From Leptospiraceae bacterium (GTDB lineage Bacteria > Spirochaetota > Leptospiria > Leptospirales > Leptonemataceae), in NCBI GenBank assembly GCA_020440935.1, contig JAGRNC010000095.1:1-8587 (forward strand): a DNA stretch of 8,587 nt, read 5' to 3'. Positions 1-6,264 of this stretch are shown in pieces. The stretch's first letter is position 1; the number at the start of each line of letters is the position of its first letter. The position numbers were made by a program, and so were the translations under genes. A model generated the notes under the pieces. That model worked only from the letters and a program-made list of their open reading frames with translations, did no database searches and was not told the origin of the DNA.

Positions 1-1
1 C

Positions 2-691
2 CGGCGACTTTCATTATTTCTGATTCTGATTGCATTTTTGCATTGCGAACAGGCACGCAATCTATGGGAAAAAGAAACGGGAGACCCGGATCAGAGTCGC
101 TACGAACGTAAACTGGAAGAAATGCCCTGGTACGATTATGAAGCCAGGGATTACAAGAAATACACCAGAGAGGACTTGAAAGACTACCTCCAGCGGGATG
201 ATGTAAAGCCCGCCAACGATGGATTCACCGTAAACCCCGCCTATATATTCTCCGGGATCGGTATTGTAATTCTAATTGTACTTCTCATCTATTTGTTCAA
301 GGACGGGATCTATCTGCCAGGTTTTCGCCGGGCCAGCCGGGAAGAAGCAACATTGGAGTTCAGCCCCGAGCAGCGAAAGAGAGACCCGCTATTTGATGAT
401 GCGATGACTGCGCTCCGGGAAGGGGACTTTGCGCGGGTTATGGAAACGTTACTGGAAATCCTTGTCCGATTTAGCTACAATGAGAAATATCTATCCCGAC
501 AATCCGGATTTACGCCCCGGGAATTTCAGCGGATGGTTCGCAAGGTAGCGCCCGAGGCCTTTGTGCAGCTGGCCGACGATCTATCCCCCGCTTTCGAAGA
601 AACTGTATACGCCCTCCGTCCCCGAGAAATGAATTACTATGAGCAGCTCATCCATCGAATGGAACGCCAGCTCCAGGGAGTTGGGCGATGA
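2..691 (+). CDS. DUF4129-like single-pass membrane protein, 5' partial
   Basis: The reading frame is open from base 2, so the true start lies upstream; a TTG at 38 is only an internal in-frame codon. The visible N-terminus is a basic and hydrophobic stretch (RRLSLFLILIAFLHC) that looks like the end of a signal peptide or lipoprotein signal, with Cys at codon 44-46. An acidic, Tyr-rich segment follows, then one membrane helix at about residues 68-87 counted from the TTG. The cytoplasmic tail at about residues 120-200 has the DUF4129 pattern: a repeated LL..L helix, a T-P-R-E-F motif and a closing E..Y...R..E helix. DUF4129 proteins commonly sit in operons with MoxR and DUF58 genes, as here. 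The biochemical role of the family is not known to me. The gene overlaps the next one by 4 bp (ATGA), implying translational coupling. The family call rests mainly on the C-terminal pattern and context. Confidence 0.72.
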   Translation, partial: RRLSLFLILIAFLHCEQARNLWEKETGDPDQSRYERKLEEMPWYDYEARDYKKYTREDLKDYLQRDDVKPANDGFTVNPAYIFSGIGIVILIVLLIYLFKDGIYLPGFRRASREEATLEFSPEQRKRDPLFDDAMTALREGDFARVMETLLEILVRFSYNEKYLSRQSGFTPREFQRMVRKVAPEAFVQLADDLSPAFEETVYALRPREMNYYEQLIHRMERQLQGVGR

Positions 692-2085
692 ATCGATGGG
701 CGCCACTACTGATCATTCTCGCATCTACTTTCGCCGTGCAATGCTTTAAGCCCATTGCAGTGGAAACATACGGAATCGACGGCATCAAGAGTATCAACGG
801 TTTTGACTTGTTTGAGGCGGCTCTGGAAGATGTCGGTCAGGTTTCCCATAAGGGCTACATGGAAGAAGAGTTCTTTGTCGATCAGCAGGTGATTCTTTAC
901 CTGGATCGTCGTGGAAGCAGCGACGCACTGCAGCCCCTTTCGGCCTATCTCGATGAAATCAGTAGCATCTGGGAAGAAGAGGAATATGAAGGCCGCCCAG
1001 CCTCGATTTTGATCCTCCTTCGAGATACCGATGCTAGCGTCGCGCTCTGGCATCAAGTTGCGCTGGATATGCCGGACAATTCTGAGGAACGTACCGCTGC
1101 AGAGAAACAGCTGGCCTATCGAATCTTCAGCGATTGGCTTCCCGGGGGAGCCTATCTACCTTTTTTAGGGGTGCAGCAATCCATGGCGCCGGAAGAAGGT
1201 AATCTGGATCCACGCTTTCCTATTCAGAGAGGAACCGGATTCGGAATACAAGTGGCTGACCCCTGGCCCGGCCTGGATCAATGGTATCCTCCGCGAAATC
1301 ACCCCGTTAAAGAAAGTATCTGGTATTACAATCCGCACTGGCGCTCGGAGATCAGCAGCACCCAGGCGGCCCAAAATCGTTTTGGGAAATTACCCCCCGG
1401 GCTACAGGTCCGAAGATATATCGAGGAATTTACTCCGGCTTCTGCCAGCCGATTGGGATTTCCACTTTCTCCCGAGGCTCTGGAATCTTTTGCAAAAGAC
1501 GCTACTGCGATTCGAAGGATTACTCCAATCATTGAAGTGGCGGGTCGGCAACTTCTTCTGCGCATTGAGTACGGGGAAATTCCCGTATATATTATGGCCA
1601 GCAGCGAAATGTTTGTGAACTACTCCATGGCCCGACCGGACAGCCTGGCCTTTTTACATTTCTTGCTTCATGCAGTAAACGAAAAGCCAGACAAAGGGGA
1701 TCTTCGCATTACTTACATCGAGCGTGGCCTTGTTCCTGCGGAGCAGCAAGTCCAGAAGGAACGTTCCCTGGCATTTCTACTGGCAGAAAAGCCCTGGGGA
1801 TTGATCCTATTTGAATTCATGTTAGTATTATTCGTATTCTTGTGGTCGCGATTTCCGCACGATCGAACGCCTTTGCAGCCAGAAGAATCCGGCAGCCGTC
1901 ATTTCCGTGAGCACTTTGAGGCGCTGGGAGCGCGGCTACTAAGATCCAGAGATCGGACGCAGGCATTCCTGTCCCTTATTCGTTTGCGGCGAAAGAATCC
2001 GGACCAGGTCTTTCCCGAGTGGAAGCAGAATGCGCGCATTAAAGAAGATGTTGTATTGAATCGAATTCGAAAACTGTGGGAGTAA
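688..2085 (+). CDS. DUF4350-like membrane protein of the MoxR operon
   Basis: This 465-residue protein starts at an ATG preceded by GGGAG (676-680) with 7-nt spacing. An N-terminal hydrophobic segment (residues 6-17) ends in V-Q-C, a possible spirochaete-type lipobox with Cys19. The large central domain follows the DUF4350 layout: an early S-x-N-G-x-x-L-F-x-x-L stretch (about 35-46), a predicted strand I-L-I-L-L (about 106-110) and a late S-S-E-M-F-V-N...L-A-F-L block, matching the family's 'N then long helix' region. One membrane helix spans about residues 370-386. The roughly 80-residue basic tail has the H-F-x-E-x-F-x-A-L-G helix typical of DUF4350 C-termini. Family members are usually encoded beside MoxR, DUF58 and DUF4129 genes, and the order here agrees. 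No catalytic residues are evident, and a structural or adaptor role at the inner membrane is inference. The central region is divergent, so the family call is by pattern rather than close identity. Confidence 0.72.
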   Translation: MNRWAPLLIILASTFAVQCFKPIAVETYGIDGIKSINGFDLFEAALEDVGQVSHKGYMEEEFFVDQQVILYLDRRGSSDALQPLSAYLDEISSIWEEEEYEGRPASILILLRDTDASVALWHQVALDMPDNSEERTAAEKQLAYRIFSDWLPGGAYLPFLGVQQSMAPEEGNLDPRFPIQRGTGFGIQVADPWPGLDQWYPPRNHPVKESIWYYNPHWRSEISSTQAAQNRFGKLPPGLQVRRYIEEFTPASASRLGFPLSPEALESFAKDATAIRRITPIIEVAGRQLLLRIEYGEIPVYIMASSEMFVNYSMARPDSLAFLHFLLHAVNEKPDKGDLRITYIERGLVPAEQQVQKERSLAFLLAEKPWGLILFEFMLVLFVFLWSRFPHDRTPLQPEESGSRHFREHFEALGARLLRSRDRTQAFLSLIRLRRKNPDQVFPEWKQNARIKEDVVLNRIRKLWE

Positions 2086-2088
2086 ACC

Positions 2089-3054
2089 ATGCCATTAACA
2101 GAAAAAGAACAATCGCACATGCGCGATACGATCAGGAATTTGAAAGAACAAATGGGTCAGGTGTATGTCGGTCAGGAGGAGTTGGTCCGCGGTATACTGG
2201 CAGCTCTTTTTGGAGGAGGGCACGCTCTCATCGAAGGGGTTCCGGGGCTGGGTAAGACACTACTTGTTCGAACTCTCGGAAGTCTGCTAGGTTGCGATTT
2301 TAATCGAATTCAGTTTACTCCGGACCTGATGCCATCGGACATCACAGGCTCGCACATATTTGATCAAAAGGATCAGAAATTTGTCTTCTATCGTGGACCA
2401 GTATTTACGAATCTTCTTCTGGCGGACGAAATCAACCGTGCGCCGGCCAAGACCCATTCGGCTCTGCTCGAAATTATGCAGGAGTCGCGCATAACAGTAG
2501 ATAACACAACCTTCACGGTCGATGAGCCTTTCTTTGTTATGGCCACGCAAAACCCGGTAGAATCCGAAGGAACCTACAATTTGCCCGAGGCCCAATTAGA
2601 CCGATTTCTGGTGAAGCTGTACATTGATTACCCGGGAGAAAACGAAGAAAGCAGCATCTATTCGCGGCATGCTGGCTCGGGCGAACCCGAGCCCGAAAAG
2701 CTAAAGGCGGTTATGAATGCAAAAGGCGTGCGCGAAGTCATTGCATTGTGCGAAAAGGTAACTCTGTCGGAATCGATTATCGAGTATGTTACCCGACTGG
2801 TGCGCGAAAGCCGTCGTCGGCTGGAAGTGCAGCTTGGTTGTTCGCCCCGGGCCGGTATTGCTCTGATTCGGACCTCCAGGGTTCTGGCCTTAATGGATGG
2901 TCGCGATTATGTAATTGCAGACGACATTAAAGAAATGGCGCCGGCCTGCTTTCGACATCGCCTGCTTTTGACCCCCGAAGCAGAAGTGGAGGGAATCAAG
3001 CCCGACGACGTAGTAAACTCATTGATCGAATCGGTAGAAGTTCCCGGTACCTGA
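2089..3054 (+). CDS. MoxR-family AAA+ ATPase
   Basis: The 321 residues match the usual MoxR length. Visible motifs are Walker A G-V-P-G-L-G-K-T (50-57), Walker B L-L-A-D-E-I-N-R-A (109-117), sensor-1 A-T-Q-N-P (152-156), the MoxR signature around L-P-E-A-Q-L-D-R-F (165-173) and the C-terminal lid with G-C-S-P-R-A (250-255) and G-R-D-Y-V-I-A-D-D-I (271-280). MoxR proteins are cytosolic ring-forming ATPases thought to act as chaperones that remodel or mature partner proteins, usually together with vWA-domain proteins. The partner here is probably the DUF58 protein encoded one base downstream. The start is supported by GGGAG at 2078-2082, 6 nt upstream, which overlaps the stop region of the preceding gene, so translation is likely coupled. 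All ATPase motifs are intact. The MoxR subfamily cannot be fixed by eye. Confidence 0.96.
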   Translation: MPLTEKEQSHMRDTIRNLKEQMGQVYVGQEELVRGILAALFGGGHALIEGVPGLGKTLLVRTLGSLLGCDFNRIQFTPDLMPSDITGSHIFDQKDQKFVFYRGPVFTNLLLADEINRAPAKTHSALLEIMQESRITVDNTTFTVDEPFFVMATQNPVESEGTYNLPEAQLDRFLVKLYIDYPGENEESSIYSRHAGSGEPEPEKLKAVMNAKGVREVIALCEKVTLSESIIEYVTRLVRESRRRLEVQLGCSPRAGIALIRTSRVLALMDGRDYVIADDIKEMAPACFRHRLLLTPEAEVEGIKPDDVVNSLIESVEVPGT

Positions 3055-3055
3055 A

Positions 3056-4399
3056 ATGTACTATCCCACGAATCGATTCTGGCTGCCGCTTCTTGTCCTG
3101 GCTTCGCTTTCAGCTCTGGTTGCAGGAATGCTGCATTTTCTGCAATCATTGCAGATCTATTATGATGTGGCCCGGATCTATATTCTGGGAGCGCATGGAT
3201 TCTGGATTGCCCTGGCAGTGGTTGATGCCATTACGATTCCCGGAAGGAAACGATTTCGGATTGAGCGAAAGCTGGATCGCATTTTTTCACAGGGATTTCG
3301 GCACACGGTAGAACTCTTGATTGAAGTTCGTGGAAGTTTGCTGCGTGGATTCGAAGTATTTTTATCGGACCATGAATTTACGGAGTCGCGCCAGTATGGA
3401 ATGCCCTTTAAAGGCGAGCTTCGCCGTGGCATCAACCGATTATCCTACCGAATGCGAATTCGACGCCGTGGCAAATACGAATTCCAGAAGATTTACTTGA
3501 GCTGCTTTTCCCTGCTGGGGCTGAGTCGTCGCATTTACAGAATTCCCTGTCATTCGGAAGTTAGAGTCTATCCCGACCTGAAAGCCATATCCAGGTATTT
3601 GCTTCTGGCGCGGAAAAGTCACCTGGGCCTGATGGGGATTCGCAAGTTCCGACGCCGTGGAGGAGACCAGGAATTTGAACGATTGCGCGATTATACTCGC
3701 GATGATGAATTCCGACACATTGATTGGAAGGCAACGGCCAGAAATCAGCGGCTTATTGTGCGCGAGTACGAAATGAATCGCAACCAGAGCGTTGTATTTC
3801 TGGTGGATTGCGGTCGTACCATGACCGCCACCGATGAATCTAGATCGTATCTGGACTATGCCATAAATGGATCTTTACTGCTGACTGCCGTGGCGGAGCG
3901 ACAACAGGATCGCGTGGGATTTCTGGCATTTTCCAATCGAGTACTCCGATACGTGAAGCCTGCGCGCCAGAATCGGGAAAAGATCATTCAGGCCGCCTAT
4001 GACCTGGAGCCCGAGTATGCAGAAAGCGATTACGAGGGCGCCTTCCGGTTCTTAAATACAGTGCTTAGAAAACGCTCTTTGCTAATATTGCTGACTACCA
4101 TCATTGACGATCGGACTGCGGAAATGGTACAGGCTTACCTGGGAACCCTGAGCGGAAAGCACTTACCCTTTGCTGTCATGCTGAATGCTCCCGATTTGCA
4201 TCATAGCCTGGACCAGCCGCCGGAGTCCATTGCGCAGGCTTACTTTCAGGCAGGAGTGGCGGATTTTGTACTCTGGAAGGAAGAATTGTACCAGAAGCTG
4301 CGTAATCGCGGAGTTCTGGTGCTGGATTCGTTGCCCGAAGATCTAAATGCGGGTATGATCAATGAGTACCTGCGCATTAAGGCAAGAAATCTACTTTAA
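3056..4399 (+). CDS. DUF58 (vWA-like) membrane protein, MoxR partner
   Basis: The 447-residue protein begins with two hydrophobic helices (about 10-30 and 39-60). A predicted periplasmic beta-rich region follows, then the DUF58 signature: G-G-D-Q-E-F-E-R-L-R-D-Y (202-213), R-H-I-D-W-K-A-T-A-R (220-229) and R-E-Y-E (236-239). The C-terminal half is a vWA-like Rossmann domain opening with V-V-F-L-V-D-C-G-R-T-M (246-256). The metal-site loop reads D-x-G-R-x-M rather than the classical D-x-S-x-S; I know this variant from other DUF58 proteins, so it is not evidence of decay. DUF58 proteins are the standard partners of MoxR ATPases, probably as substrate or adaptor, though their exact role is unsettled. 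The gene starts one base after the MoxR stop and has no clear Shine-Dalgarno sequence, so it probably depends on translational coupling. It is the last gene of the operon. Confidence 0.93.
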   Translation: MYYPTNRFWLPLLVLASLSALVAGMLHFLQSLQIYYDVARIYILGAHGFWIALAVVDAITIPGRKRFRIERKLDRIFSQGFRHTVELLIEVRGSLLRGFEVFLSDHEFTESRQYGMPFKGELRRGINRLSYRMRIRRRGKYEFQKIYLSCFSLLGLSRRIYRIPCHSEVRVYPDLKAISRYLLLARKSHLGLMGIRKFRRRGGDQEFERLRDYTRDDEFRHIDWKATARNQRLIVREYEMNRNQSVVFLVDCGRTMTATDESRSYLDYAINGSLLLTAVAERQQDRVGFLAFSNRVLRYVKPARQNREKIIQAAYDLEPEYAESDYEGAFRFLNTVLRKRSLLILLTTIIDDRTAEMVQAYLGTLSGKHLPFAVMLNAPDLHHSLDQPPESIAQAYFQAGVADFVLWKEELYQKLRNRGVLVLDSLPEDLNAGMINEYLRIKARNLL

Positions 4400-4560
4400 T
4401 CGAATTTGTTGGCTCCTATCTGTTGGCAATGGCACGGTCGAACCGAATGCGAACAGCTAAAAACCGTTTCAATGGCACAGGCGAGTTCAACGCGAACTGA
4501 TAAAATTGATTTCAATGGGGCAGGTTAACTATCGAAAATGCGGAGTCATTAGAAGGATGA
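4400..4560. other. Non-coding spacer between convergent genes
   Basis: This 161-bp gap separates two genes that face each other, the DUF58 gene (+) and the SGNH hydrolase gene (-). A transcription terminator would be expected, but I see no GC-rich stem followed by a T-run on either strand. The spacer instead holds a short direct repeat TGTTGGC (4407-4413 and 4421-4427), the 43-bp-period repeat annotated separately, and a small perfect stem AGTTC/GAACT at 4484-4498 with a 5-nt loop. No credible gene is present. Confidence 0.8.
4427..4555. repeat. Three degenerate 43-bp direct repeat units
   Basis: CAATGG occurs at 4427, 4470 and 4513, exactly 43 bp apart each time. By hand alignment, units 1 (4427-4469) and 2 (4470-4512) match at about 30 of 43 positions without gaps, sharing CAATGGCAC, ATGCGAAC/ACGCGAAC and TAAAA. 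Unit 3 (4513-4555) matches unit 2 well only over roughly the first 18 bases. The period is not a multiple of three, so this is not a protein repeat. Matching across whole units, with no unique spacers, argues against CRISPR. The repeat looks like an old tandem duplication or a repeated binding or structural element. The function is unknown. Confidence 0.55.
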
Positions 4561-5268
4561 TCATTCCTCACTGGAAGGCGCCTTTCCCATATCTCTGGCC
4601 AGAACCGGCTCCAGGGTATTCCAGACATTCCTTGCGTAGATCTTTGTTCCTTCTGCCGTAGGATGTATTCCATCGTCCTGATTCAGCGATTCGATACCGG
4701 CCACGCCTTTTAGCGGAAATGGCACAAGTATGACGTCTGTTTCGCGGGCAACGTCCGGAAAAGCCTGGTGGAACTTGTTTGCGTACTGCGGTCCCATGCT
4801 GGGGAATGTATGCATTTCGTAGAGGAAGATTGTAATCTTAGAATCAAAAGAGCGAATTTGCTCAATTATCTTTTTAAGATTGGTCTTCATCGCATCGATG
4901 GAAAGACCTCGCATTCCGTCGTTTGCCCCCAGACCTACAACAACGTATTGAATCCGATTTTCTTTGCGAAGATACCATTCCAGACGCGAAAGCCCGCCGG
5001 CTGTGGTATCTCCCGATACCCCGCCGTTGATCACTCTTAGATTCCACCCTTTCTCATGAATCATCTCTTCAATGAGGGCGGGCGCGGCCTGAAACTTCTC
5101 CAGACCGAGACCGGCCGTCAGACTATCGCCCAGAAACAGGATGGATGGCGCAGATGTTTGCGTTTCTGCCCGGGGCTTTTCTTTATCGCAGCGGGTTCCA
5201 ACTAGCACGATCCACAACCCCAGAACGATAAATCTGGATAACTGTTTGATTCGCATTCGACGTTTCAT
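4561..5268 (-). CDS. TesA-like SGNH hydrolase (lysophospholipase/arylesterase), probable lipoprotein
   Basis: The 235-residue protein has all four SGNH blocks: G-D-S-L-T-A-G with catalytic Ser49, G-V-S-G-D-T-T with oxyanion Gly86, G-A-N-D-G with Asn116, and D-D-G-I-H-P with Asp199 and His202. The spacing and the L-G-A-N-D-G-M-R-G segment closely follow E. coli TesA (thioesterase I/lysophospholipase L1), as remembered. Such enzymes hydrolyse acyl esters or thioesters, including lysophospholipids and arylesters. The N-terminus is basic (M-K-R-R-M-R), then hydrophobic to V-G-T-R-C at Cys27, followed by D-K-E-K. This looks like a lipoprotein signal with an unusual Arg at -1, so the enzyme is probably anchored in the envelope. 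An AAGGA lies about 10 nt before the ATG. The start overlaps the stop of the upstream phosphodiesterase gene by 4 bp (ATGA), implying a coupled operon. The natural substrate is inferred. Confidence 0.9.
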   Translation of the reverse strand: MKRRMRIKQLSRFIVLGLWIVLVGTRCDKEKPRAETQTSAPSILFLGDSLTAGLGLEKFQAAPALIEEMIHEKGWNLRVINGGVSGDTTAGGLSRLEWYLRKENRIQYVVVGLGANDGMRGLSIDAMKTNLKKIIEQIRSFDSKITIFLYEMHTFPSMGPQYANKFHQAFPDVARETDVILVPFPLKGVAGIESLNQDDGIHPTAEGTKIYARNVWNTLEPVLARDMGKAPSSEE

Positions 5269-6161
5269 TTGGTGAATTCCTTTCGCACAGCCAGCGCAGC
5301 TGCCGGGCGATCGGTCATAATGCCATCCAGGTGGCGAGAGACAAGCACCTTCATCTCTGCCTCGTCATTAATCGTCCAGTAGTCCACTCGAAGCCCGCGT
5401 CGGTGCGCCCAATCCAAAAACTCGGGCTCCGCGCGGAGGGCCGGTAAGATCGAGTTTGGGCGATAGGGAAGCTGCAGAGCTTGAAATGCAAATTGGCAGC
5501 GGGCTCCGAGCATATAACAGAGGGAGGCTTTGACCACCTCGCCGGTGGTGGCTCCGGTGGGTAACGATGAATGGCGTCGAAATTCTTGAATTGCTTCTGG
5601 ATGTGTGCTTACCACGATCACATCTTTTCGATCCTGGCGCTCGGCCAGCATGCTGGCAACCTTGCGGGCCAGCGTTAAATCAGAAGTCTTAAGTTCGATA
5701 TTCAGTCTTTTATCCGGAAACCGCTCCAGCAATTCGGCCAGCGTTGGGATTTGGTCGCATTTCTGGCAACCAGCAGGCAGCCGCATACTCATCAATTCTT
5801 GCAACGTGCGCCCCGATACCGGCCCTTCGGAGCCGGTCATTCGTTTCATATCATCGTCGTGGAATATTACCACCACTCCGTCGGAAGACATCTGGACGTC
5901 CGTTTCCAGAACATCGGTACCCAGGGCATCCGCAGCCTCAAAGGAGGGCATGGTATTCTCGGTGGTATTTTCGGTCAATCCGCGATGTGCGAAGATGAGT
6001 CTATGCCCATCGGGCTTAAATGGAGAATCCGGAAAGGAAATGGATTCCGTTCGATCCAGATTGTACACCCATACAGTGATTTTCGTAAGCAGAAAGGTGG
6101 ATATAACAAGTGCAACAAAGCCAACAATCCACTTCATTGGGCCGCGTCCTGGTTCTGCCAT
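5265..6161 (-). CDS. Membrane-anchored glycerophosphodiester phosphodiesterase
   Basis: GDPD-family enzyme that hydrolyses glycerophosphodiesters to glycerol-3-phosphate and an alcohol. From the chosen ATG (6159-6161) the protein has 298 residues. An N-terminal membrane helix spans about 11-33, and the TIM-barrel catalytic domain follows. Diagnostic residues are H59-R60-G61, E68-N69-T70, E86-x-D88 (metal ligands), H101-D102 and E156-x-K158. The start was chosen because GAGG sits 6 nt upstream. The frame is open to 6347, but that extension is low-complexity and Arg/Ser-rich, overlaps the divergent gene and would put about 60 odd residues before the anchor. The basic N-terminus suggests the catalytic domain faces the periplasm. 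A C-Q-K-C pair at 132-135 could form a disulfide or bind metal. The gene overlaps the downstream SGNH gene by 4 bp. The exact substrate cannot be read from sequence. Confidence 0.93.
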   Translation of the reverse strand: MAEPGRGPMKWIVGFVALVISTFLLTKITVWVYNLDRTESISFPDSPFKPDGHRLIFAHRGLTENTTENTMPSFEAADALGTDVLETDVQMSSDGVVVIFHDDDMKRMTGSEGPVSGRTLQELMSMRLPAGCQKCDQIPTLAELLERFPDKRLNIELKTSDLTLARKVASMLAERQDRKDVIVVSTHPEAIQEFRRHSSLPTGATTGEVVKASLCYMLGARCQFAFQALQLPYRPNSILPALRAEPEFLDWAHRRGLRVDYWTINDEAEMKVLVSRHLDGIMTDRPAAALAVRKEFTK

Positions 6162-6181
6162 AGTTTTCCTCAGTTCTCCTC
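6162..6181 (-). promoter_or_regulatory. Duplicated Shine-Dalgarno ahead of the phosphodiesterase gene
   Basis: Read on the minus strand, GAGGAGAACT (6172-6181) is followed directly by GAGGAAAACT (6162-6171) and then ATG. This is a 10-bp tandem duplication with one mismatch. The proximal GAGG is 6 nt from the start codon and is probably the working ribosome-binding site. The distal copy is too far for that start. The element fixes the start of the phosphodiesterase at 6161. Confidence 0.6.
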
Positions 6182-6254
6182 TGTAGAGAATCGAATACTG
6201 AAAGGACCGGTTGCAAAGGAAAGAAAAAATATGGTCAGCCAGAAATAGAGATCC
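6182..6254. promoter_or_regulatory. Divergent intergenic region, presumed promoters
   Basis: Two genes are transcribed away from each other, so promoters for both should lie here. The + strand holds two AAAGGA copies (6201-6206 and 6215-6220), an ACCGGT palindrome (6206-6211) and an A-rich tract near 6221-6230. I could not find a convincing pair of -35/-10 hexamers with 16-18 bp spacing on either strand, so no exact promoter is assigned. The call rests on gene orientation. Confidence 0.4.
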
Positions 6255-6258
6255 AGGA
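6255..6258 (+). promoter_or_regulatory. Ribosome-binding site deciding the GHKL gene start
   Basis: AGGA lies 6 nt before the ATG at 6265-6267, an ideal distance. The same frame is open further upstream to a TTG at 6211, which also has an AAAGGA nearby. That longer N-terminus shows no domain features and contains R-N-R-D-P-G-C-P, so the ATG is preferred. Confidence 0.6.
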
Positions 6259-6264
6259 TGCCCC

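Noticed and set aside
4400..4460. tRNA-like or intrinsic terminator structure after the DUF58 gene
   Set aside because: CGGT-CGA-ACCG (4435-4445) is only a 4-bp stem with a 3-nt loop and no following T-run; the surrounding sequence cannot form a cloverleaf.
4429..4500. A 23-codon ATG-to-TGA reading frame inside the 43-bp repeat region
   Set aside because: It has no ribosome-binding site, no recognisable peptide feature, and the repeat period would shift frame. It is most likely chance.
4427..4555. Possible CRISPR array
   Set aside because: Similarity extends across whole units rather than alternating conserved repeats and unique spacers, copies are too diverged, and no cas gene is near.
5605..6186. 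Long plus-strand open frame antisense to the phosphodiesterase gene
   Set aside because: The translation is Ser/Arg-rich without motifs, and the opposite strand encodes a complete enzyme with all catalytic residues. It is a shadow frame.
6211..6264. TTG start at 6211 for the GHKL protein
   Set aside because: An AAAGGA is nearby, but the added 18 residues show no domain features, and the ATG at 6265 has a well-spaced AGGA. It is not fully excluded.
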